Source: Citromicrobium sp. (GTDB lineage Bacteria > Pseudomonadota > Alphaproteobacteria > Sphingomonadales > Sphingomonadaceae). Taken from it: a stretch of DNA of 18,743 nt. The translations under genes were made by a program, and so were the position numbers. Below are positions 13,827 to 18,743 of this stretch, piece after piece. The notes under the pieces are model-generated. The model saw only the letters and a program-made list of their open reading frames with translations, made no database searches and had not been told where the DNA came from. Numbering within the stretch: position 1 is the stretch's first letter; the number at the start of each line of letters is the position of its first letter. The stretch lies in contig PAVA01000011.1 of assembly GCA_002712945.1 (NCBI GenBank), positions 1-18,743 of the forward strand, in the 5' to 3' direction.

Positions 13827-15578
13827 TTGGACAACCAGCGCAATCTCATCTTCGCCGTGGTGCTGTGCGGCATCATGATCCTCGGTTACGACGCGGCGAT
13901 CAGCTATTTCTACCCGGCCCCGCCCGAGACCGAGCAGGTCGAGCGCGCGACCACGCCGGAGCAGCGCGCCGCGCAGGAAGTGGCCGAGAAAACGGGCGTC
14001 GCGCCCGGAGTGGCTCAGCAAGTGGTCGACCTCGACGAGGCGCTGGCCTCGGGCAATCGCGTGGCGATCGACGCGCCGCGCGTGGAAGGCTCGATCAATC
14101 TCGTCGGCGCGCGGATCGACGATATCGAGCTGAAGGATCACCGCGCCACGATCGACGAGGACAGCGGCCCGGTGCAGCTGTTCGCGCCCGCCGGCACGCC
14201 GATCCAGAACTTCGCCCAGTTCGGCTTTGTCGGCGACGGCACGCAGCTGCCCGATGCACGCACCGTGTGGCAGGCCAGCGGGGGCACGCTTTCGCCGGGC
14301 AATCCGGTGGACCTGCGCTGGGACAATGACGAGGGGCAACGGTTCCGCATCCGCTTGTCCATCGACGACAATTACATGATCACCGCCGAGCAGACCGTCG
14401 CCAATTACGGCGACGGGCCGGTGGTGGTGGCTCCCTTCGCCACGATCACCCGCACCAGCCTGACCGCCAGCAAGAGCACCTGGATTTCGCATTCGGGGCC
14501 CATCGGGACGTTCGACGAGACGGTCGATTACGGGCCCGATTACGACGATCTGGCCGAAGAAGGTGCGGTCGCGGGCGGAGCGAACCCCGACTGGATCGGC
14601 TTCACCGACGTATACTGGCTCGGCGCGCTGATCCCCGATCGCGGCGCTGCGCTCGACACCGGGTTCCGCTCGCTCGGCGACGATCTGTTCCGCGCGGACA
14701 TGATCTACGATCCCACGACCCTGCGCCCCGGGCGCCAGATCAGCCGCACTTCGCAGCTCTTCGCCGGTGCCAAGGAAAGCCAGGTGCTCGATGCCTATGA
14801 GGACGCGGGCGTCGCGCGATTCGGCCTCGCGATCGACTGGGGCTGGTTCCGCTGGTTCGAGAAGCCGATCCTGTGGCTGCTGCGCACGCTGTTCGACGCG
14901 GTGGGCAATTTCGGCGTCGCGATCATCCTGCTCACCTGCGTGGTGCGCGGGTTGATGTTCCCCATCGCCCAGAAGGGCTTTTCCAGCATGGCGTCGATGA
15001 AGGCGATCCAGCCGGAGATGAAAAAGCTGCAGGAGAAGCACAAGGACGACAAGGTCAAGCAGCAGCAGGAAATGCAGAAGCTGTTCAAGGAACAGGGCGT
15101 CAACCCGGTCGCGGGCTGTCTGCCGATGGTCCTGCAGATCCCGGTCTTCTTCGCGCTCTACAAGGTCCTGGTCCTCGCGATCGAGATGCGTCACCAGCCC
15201 TTCATCCTGTGGATCGAGGATTTGTCCGCGCCCGATCCGGCGCATATCCTCAACCTGTTCGGGATGCTGCCGTTCGAGGTGCCCGGCTTCCTCGCGCTGG
15301 GCCCGCTCGCGCTGCTGCTCGGCTTCACGATGTGGCTCACCTTCCGCCTCAACCCCAGCACGATGGACCCGGTCCAGCAGCAGGTCTTCTCGATCATGCC
15401 GTGGGTGCTGATGTTCGTGATGGCGCCCTTCGCGGCGGGGCTGTTGCTGTACTGGAACACTTCCAACATCCTCACGCTGGCCCAGCAGCGATACCTCTAT
15501 TCCAAGCATCCCCAGCTCAAGGCCGCCGCCCAGAAAGAAAAGGCCGAAAAGCAGGCGAAGGCGCAGGAGAAGGCGTGA
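13827..15578 (+). CDS. yidC: Membrane protein insertase YidC
   Basis: A 583-residue inner-membrane insertase/chaperone that works with or without SecYEG. The N-terminal anchor NLIFAVVLCGIMILGYDAA (about 6-24) is followed by a periplasmic beta-sandwich domain (about 60-335). The conserved 60KD_IMP domain (about 338-560) has WGWFRWFEKPILWLL, FGVAIILLTCVVRGLMFPI with the groove arginine, the coiled cytoplasmic loop KAIQPEMKKLQEKHKDD, GCLPMVLQIPVFFALYKVL and LLLYWNTSNILTLAQQ. The tail is Lys/Ala-rich. The start is a TTG at 13827 (family start MDNQRNLI), with AGCAGG about 10 bases upstream. The weak codon probably tempers expression. The stop overlaps the engB start (GTGA). Confidence 0.97.
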   Translation: MDNQRNLIFAVVLCGIMILGYDAAISYFYPAPPETEQVERATTPEQRAAQEVAEKTGVAPGVAQQVVDLDEALASGNRVAIDAPRVEGSINLVGARIDDIELKDHRATIDEDSGPVQLFAPAGTPIQNFAQFGFVGDGTQLPDARTVWQASGGTLSPGNPVDLRWDNDEGQRFRIRLSIDDNYMITAEQTVANYGDGPVVVAPFATITRTSLTASKSTWISHSGPIGTFDETVDYGPDYDDLAEEGAVAGGANPDWIGFTDVYWLGALIPDRGAALDTGFRSLGDDLFRADMIYDPTTLRPGRQISRTSQLFAGAKESQVLDAYEDAGVARFGLAIDWGWFRWFEKPILWLLRTLFDAVGNFGVAIILLTCVVRGLMFPIAQKGFSSMASMKAIQPEMKKLQEKHKDDKVKQQQEMQKLFKEQGVNPVAGCLPMVLQIPVFFALYKVLVLAIEMRHQPFILWIEDLSAPDPAHILNLFGMLPFEVPGFLALGPLALLLGFTMWLTFRLNPSTMDPVQQQVFSIMPWVLMFVMAPFAAGLLLYWNTSNILTLAQQRYLYSKHPQLKAAAQKEKAEKQAKAQEKA

Positions 15579-16225
15579 GCGGTCCCGGCCCGCAGACCCC
15601 CGAAGAGATCGCCGCCGCGCGCCTCGTTTCGGGCCGGGTCGAGTTTCTGCTCTCGGCCCCCCAGCTGAAATTCCTGCCCGAGCCGACAGTGCCGGAGGTT
15701 GCGCTGTGCGGACGCTCGAACGTCGGCAAGAGCACGCTGCTCAATGCGCTAACCATGCGCAAGGGGATCGCCCGCGCCTCGGTCACGCCGGGGCGCACGC
15801 AGGAACTCAACTTCTTCGAGGTGGGCGAGCCCACGCAGTTCCGGCTGGTCGACATGCCGGGCTACGGCTTCGCCAAGGCGCCCAAGTCCGTGGTCGAGAA
15901 GTGGCAGGGCCTCGTGCGGACCTATCTGCGCGGGCGATCGGTGCTGGCGCGCACGCTGGTTCTGGTCGACAGCCGCCATGGCCTGAAGGACTCCGACCGG
16001 GCGATGATGAAGATGCTGGACGAGGCGGCCGTGGGCTATCGCATCGTCCTTACCAAGAGCGACAAGATCAAGGCGAGCGCGCTGGAAGCCACGCACGAAA
16101 AGGTCGCCGCCGAAGCCAAGAAGCATCCCGCGGCCTACCCGGAAATCCACCTCACCAGTGCCGAAAAGGGACAGGGCATCGCCGCCCTGCGCGCCGCAGT
16201 GGTGGCGGATGCGCTGACGCCATAG
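15575..16225 (+). CDS. engB: Ribosome biogenesis GTP-binding protein EngB (YsxC/YihA)
   Basis: A 216-residue small GTPase needed for late 50S subunit assembly. G1 is GRSNVGKS (46-53), G2 is the Thr in SVTPGRTQ (71), G3 is DMPGYG (93-98), G4 is TKSDK (160-164), and TSAEKGQG (about 193) forms G5. KWQGLVRTYLRGR after the switch region is typical. The GTG at 15575 overlaps the yidC stop by four bases, so translation is coupled to yidC. The N-terminus (VSGPGPQTPEEIAAARL) is a normal extension. The next gene is 72 bases away and probably separate. Confidence 0.96.
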   Translation: MSGPGPQTPEEIAAARLVSGRVEFLLSAPQLKFLPEPTVPEVALCGRSNVGKSTLLNALTMRKGIARASVTPGRTQELNFFEVGEPTQFRLVDMPGYGFAKAPKSVVEKWQGLVRTYLRGRSVLARTLVLVDSRHGLKDSDRAMMKMLDEAAVGYRIVLTKSDKIKASALEATHEKVAAEAKKHPAAYPEIHLTSAEKGQGIAALRAAVVADALTP

Positions 16226-16297
16226 GCTCCGCGCTCGACAGCGCAGAGGCGGGCCTCTAACCGCAACGCGAGACACCAGGATGCGGCCCGGAACGAC

Positions 16298-16978
16298 ATG
16301 AAACTGATCATCGGCAACAAGAATTATTCGAGCTGGAGCCTGCGCGGCTGGCTCGCATGCAAGCAGTCGGGCCTGTCCTTCGAGGAAATCCTCGTGCCGC
16401 TGTTCGGCGAGGACTGGGACGCGCTGAAACGCGGCGAGGGCGATCTGACCCCGTCCTCGGGCAAAGTGCCGGTCCTGTGGGACGGCGAGGACGAAACCGG
16501 GGCGGTCGTGTGGGACAGCCTCGCGATCCTCGAATACCTCGCCGACAAGGTCGGGCGCGACCGCTTCTGGCCGAAGGACGATGCCGCGCGCGCGATGGCC
16601 CGCGCGATGGTCGCCGAAATGCACAGCTCCTACCTCTCGCTGCGCCGCGAATGCCCGATGAACATCCGCACGCGGCACGAGAACGTGAAGATCTCCGAAG
16701 GCACCCGGCAGGACGTGGTCCGCATCCTCGGCCTGTGGGCGGAGGCTCGGGCGCGCTTCGGCAGCGGCGGGCCGTTCCTGTTCGGCACCTTCGGCGCAGC
16801 GGATATCTTCTACGCGCCGGTCGTCAGCCGTTTCATCACCTATGGCTTCGGTGTACCGGGCTTCGCGGAAAGCTACATGCAGGCGGTCTGGACCCACGAC
16901 TGGCTCCAGCAGTGGATCGCCGCCGCGGAGGACGAACAATGGGTGATCGAACAGTACGAAAGCGTGCCCACCGCCTGA
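16298..16978 (+). CDS. Glutathione S-transferase family protein
   Basis: A 226-residue cytosolic GST-like protein of normal length. The thioredoxin-like domain opens MKLIIGNKNYSSWSLRGWL, a signature of one bacterial GST subgroup, with Ser in the active-site helix. GKVPVLWDGED and WDSLAILEYLADK give the cis-Pro and glutathione-binding regions. The helical domain has MHSSYLSLRRECPMNIR and FLFGTFGAADIFYAPVVSRF, with the conserved N-cap Asp. The substrate is unknown. The ATG at 16298 is the natural start, though the ribosome binding site is weak (CCAGGA further upstream). The last 40 bases overlap the S1/P1 nuclease gene in another frame. Confidence 0.9.
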   Translation: MKLIIGNKNYSSWSLRGWLACKQSGLSFEEILVPLFGEDWDALKRGEGDLTPSSGKVPVLWDGEDETGAVVWDSLAILEYLADKVGRDRFWPKDDAARAMARAMVAEMHSSYLSLRRECPMNIRTRHENVKISEGTRQDVVRILGLWAEARARFGSGGPFLFGTFGAADIFYAPVVSRFITYGFGVPGFAESYMQAVWTHDWLQQWIAAAEDEQWVIEQYESVPTA

Positions 16979-17850
16979 AGGTGAAACTGGGGGCGGCGCT
17001 GGCCTCCCTCGCGCTGCTCGTACCCGCGCCGCTGTCGGCCTGGGGTTTCTACGCGCACGGGATCACCGCCGAGATCGCGCTCGCCAATATCGAGCCCGAA
17101 ACCCGCGCCGAGATCGACCGGCTGTTCGAGGCCGAACAGCAGATCGGCACGCCCGATTGCGCGCTCTCCAACCTCGTCGATGCGGCGACATGGCCCGATT
17201 GCATCCGGCGCGAAGGCTGGCGCTGGGGCTATACCTCCGCCTGGCATTACCAGACCGAGCCGGTGACCGAGGAATACGACGCGCGCAAGAACTGCTCGGG
17301 CGGCAACTGCGTCAGCGCGCAGATCGCCCGCAATTTCCGCATCCTTGCCGACGAGAGCCTGCCCGACAATGTGCGGCTGGAAGCGCTCGCCTTCGTGGTC
17401 CACTTTGCGGGCGACATTCACATGCCGCTCCACTCGGGCGATCTGGACGACCGGGGCGGGAACGACCGCGATGTGGATTACGGGATCGTGCCGGGGCTCA
17501 ACCTGCACTGGATCTGGGACGGGCCGCTGGCCGAACGTGCGATCTCATCCGCACGGCCTGCGCTGGTCCGGCGTTACAGCGCCACCGAGCGCGCTGCGCT
17601 GGCGGGCGGCGATCCGGCGGACTGGGGGCGCGAGAGCTGGGAGACGGCGCGCGACTTCGTCTATCCCAACGCCTTTAATTGCGATCCCTGCACCGACCCG
17701 CTGCCCGCCGAGACCGCGCTGACGCAGGCGGATATCGAGGCTGCGATCCCCGTATCGCAGCGCCGGGTTACCCAGGCAGGCCTCAGGATCGCGGAGCTGC
17801 TCGACCGCGCGATGGCGCCCGGCCCGCTGCCCGAGCCCGCGCGGGACTAG
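16939..17850 (+). CDS. Secreted S1/P1-type zinc nuclease
   Basis: Phosphodiesterase of the S1/P1 family that cleaves single-stranded nucleic acids with a tri-zinc centre. It is exported. The 303-residue precursor has a signal peptide (GAALASLALLVPAPLSA) whose removal leaves W35 at the N-terminus, as the family requires. All nine zinc ligands can be placed: W35, H40, D81, H103, H155, D159, H165, H190 and D194, in NLVDAATWPD, SAWHYQ, HFAGDIHMPLH and LNLHWIWD. DRGGNDRDV is also typical. The ATG at 16939 has an ideal GGAGGA six bases upstream, inside the preceding GST gene. A GTG at 16981 just before the signal is the alternative. Likely role: nucleic-acid scavenging in the periplasm or outside. 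Confidence 0.93.
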   Translation: MGDRTVRKRAHRLKVKLGAALASLALLVPAPLSAWGFYAHGITAEIALANIEPETRAEIDRLFEAEQQIGTPDCALSNLVDAATWPDCIRREGWRWGYTSAWHYQTEPVTEEYDARKNCSGGNCVSAQIARNFRILADESLPDNVRLEALAFVVHFAGDIHMPLHSGDLDDRGGNDRDVDYGIVPGLNLHWIWDGPLAERAISSARPALVRRYSATERAALAGGDPADWGRESWETARDFVYPNAFNCDPCTDPLPAETALTQADIEAAIPVSQRRVTQAGLRIAELLDRAMAPGPLPEPARD

Positions 17851-17860
17851 GCCGCCACGG

Positions 17861-18313
17861 TCATTCGAACCGCGACCCGTCCTTGCGTCGCTGCTCGCTG
17901 GCCCCGGCGAAGAGATGCATGTCGATATCGGGATAGTGGCAGTCGGTGACCGAGGGCCTGCCCACCGCGACGAAACAGCACGGCTCGTCCGAACGGTTCT
18001 GCAGGACATGGCCATTGCCGTCGTTCTTGGGAAAGGCCGCGATGTCGCCCGCGCGCATCGGCGTTTCTCCGCCCTCGTCGACCAGCACCGCCTCGCCCGA
18101 AAGCATCACCACGATCTCGTCCTCGCCCTCGTGCCAGTGCCGCTGCGAGGACCACGCGCCGGGTTCGAGCACGACATGGCTCACGCCGAAATCCTCCAGC
18201 CCGGCAGCGGGCGCGATCCGGCGATACCATCGCCCCTGGACCGCCTCGCTGTAGGGCGCGGGATAGCCGGTCGCGTTGGTCTGCGGAATCGCATCGAGAT
18301 CGAGCTTGGGCAT
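17861..18313 (-). CDS. Cupin-domain protein
   Basis: A 150-residue single-domain cupin. The first cupin motif is RHWHEGEDEIVVMLSGEAVL (H59, H61, E65 as metal ligands) and the second is AGDIAAFPKNDGNGHVLQN (H102). The metal site is complete. Similar small cupins are often annotated as sugar-binding or auxin-like proteins, but I cannot assign a substrate. No signal peptide is visible. The ATG at 18313 has AGGAGA about 10 bases upstream. It is divergent from dapE, only 29 bases away, and converges with the nuclease gene, with 10 bases between stops. Confidence 0.88.
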   Translation of the reverse strand: MPKLDLDAIPQTNATGYPAPYSEAVQGRWYRRIAPAAGLEDFGVSHVVLEPGAWSSQRHWHEGEDEIVVMLSGEAVLVDEGGETPMRAGDIAAFPKNDGNGHVLQNRSDEPCCFVAVGRPSVTDCHYPDIDMHLFAGASEQRRKDGSRFE

Positions 18314-18342
18314 CGGCGAGGTCTCCTGCTAGCGGCGATGTG

Positions 18343-18743
18343 ATGACCGATGTTCTCGATTTCGCCAAGCGGCTGATCGCCGCGCCCAGCGTAACGCCCG
18401 CAACCGGGGCGGTGTTCGATGAAATGCAGGCGATGCTCGAACCGCTCGGCTTTGCGGTGCATCGCTTCGCGCGCGGTGATGGCCCGGCCGGGAGCGACGA
18501 GGCGCCGGTCGAGAACCTCTTTGCGATTCGCACAGGAGACGGGCCCAAGCACTTTGCCTTCGCCGGGCACCTCGATGTTGTGCCCCCGGGGGAGGGGTGG
18601 GCGAGCGGTGCGTTCGATCCCGACATCCGGGGCGAGCTTTTGTATGGCCGCGGCGCGGTCGACATGAAGGGCGCGATCGCCTGCATGGTCGATGCGGCGG
18701 CGCAGGTGCCTGCCGATGCGGGGACGATCAGCTTCATCATCAC
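18343..18743 (+). CDS. dapE: Succinyl-diaminopimelate desuccinylase (5' part, cut by window edge)
   Basis: M20-family zinc hydrolase of the lysine/meso-diaminopimelate pathway that removes succinate from N-succinyl-LL-DAP. The 133 residues present start MTDVLDFAKRLIAAPSVTPATG, typical of DapE. They include the metal site FAGHLDVVPPG (H76, D78) and GRGAVDMKGAIACM (D107, bridging metal ligand). The dimerisation domain and the rest of the active site lie off-window. The M20 family is broad, but the SVTPA and VVPPGEGW context favours DapE over ArgE. The ribosome binding site is poor, and its promoter must lie within the divergent cupin gene or the 29-base gap. Confidence 0.9.
   Translation, partial: MTDVLDFAKRLIAAPSVTPATGAVFDEMQAMLEPLGFAVHRFARGDGPAGSDEAPVENLFAIRTGDGPKHFAFAGHLDVVPPGEGWASGAFDPDIRGELLYGRGAVDMKGAIACMVDAAAQVPADAGTISFII

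Noticed and set aside
13704..15509. Long open frame of 601 codons on the minus strand opposite yidC
   Set aside because: The plus-strand frame has unmistakable YidC motifs. The antisense product is an Arg/Glu/His-rich sequence typical of the reverse of high-GC genes.
1..18743. CRISPR arrays, tRNA or rRNA genes, insertion sequences, prophage or toxin-antitoxin genes
   Set aside because: I looked for regular repeats, cloverleaf-like GGTTCGAATC ends, transposase motifs and short paired toxin-antitoxin frames and found none I could support.

Overview
The window reads as chromosomal DNA of a high-GC alphaproteobacterium, most likely Sphingomonadales and probably the Erythrobacter/Altererythrobacter group. 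This is inferred from recalled protein similarity and was not searched. Supporting signs are a UPF0262 protein, a CC_3452-type secreted protein, a cysteine-free L36, DUF4136 lipoproteins, frequent GTG/TTG starts, and the cluster rpmH-rnpA-yidD-yidC-engB. I see no tRNA, rRNA, CRISPR array, insertion sequence or phage gene.

Layout. (1) 1-858, minus: 5' part of dnaB, cut by the window edge. (2) 999-2609, plus: a tight run of UPF0262, a membrane-anchored GH25-like protein and cytidine deaminase, ending at an inverted repeat shared with the converging genes. (3) 4465-2721, minus: a DUF4136 lipoprotein translationally coupled to an M14 cytosolic-type carboxypeptidase. (4) 4666-4791, plus: L36, followed by two hairpins. 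The second is a bidirectional terminator facing the CC_3452-type gene (5315-4962). (5) 5470-6033, plus: an HxlR regulator divergent from that gene, with stacked palindromes between them. (6) 7190-6075, minus: a long glutathione S-transferase family protein. (7) 7463-8691, plus: a small membrane protein overlapping a Ca2+/Na+ antiporter. (8) 8785-10088, plus: an ArsR-type repressor coupled to a fatty-acid desaturase, preceded by a near-perfect 28-bp palindrome. (9) 11765-10257, minus: a YifB/ComM-type AAA ATPase, divergent from a secreted ClpP-fold-like protein (11930-12781). (10) 12877-16225, plus: rpmH, rnpA, yidD, yidC, engB. (11) 16298-17850, plus: a short GST overlapping an S1/P1 nuclease. 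(12) 18313-17861, minus: a cupin, divergent by 29 bases from the 5' part of dapE (18343 to the edge).

How the genes work together. The rpmH-engB block links ribosome assembly (L34, EngB), RNase P protein, and inner-membrane protein insertion (YidD, YidC). Most genes are tightly packed with ATGA, TTGA, GTGA or TGATG overlaps, which suggests translational coupling. The most self-contained accessory unit is the ArsR-desaturase pair. Its palindromic operator overlaps the ribosome binding site, its base and codon use look less GC-biased than its neighbours, and the desaturase has an unusual second histidine region. I found no clearly new multi-gene system. The best candidates for a second look are that pair, the HxlR/CC_3452 divergent control region, the GH25-like protein with an altered active site, and the secreted ClpP-like protein.
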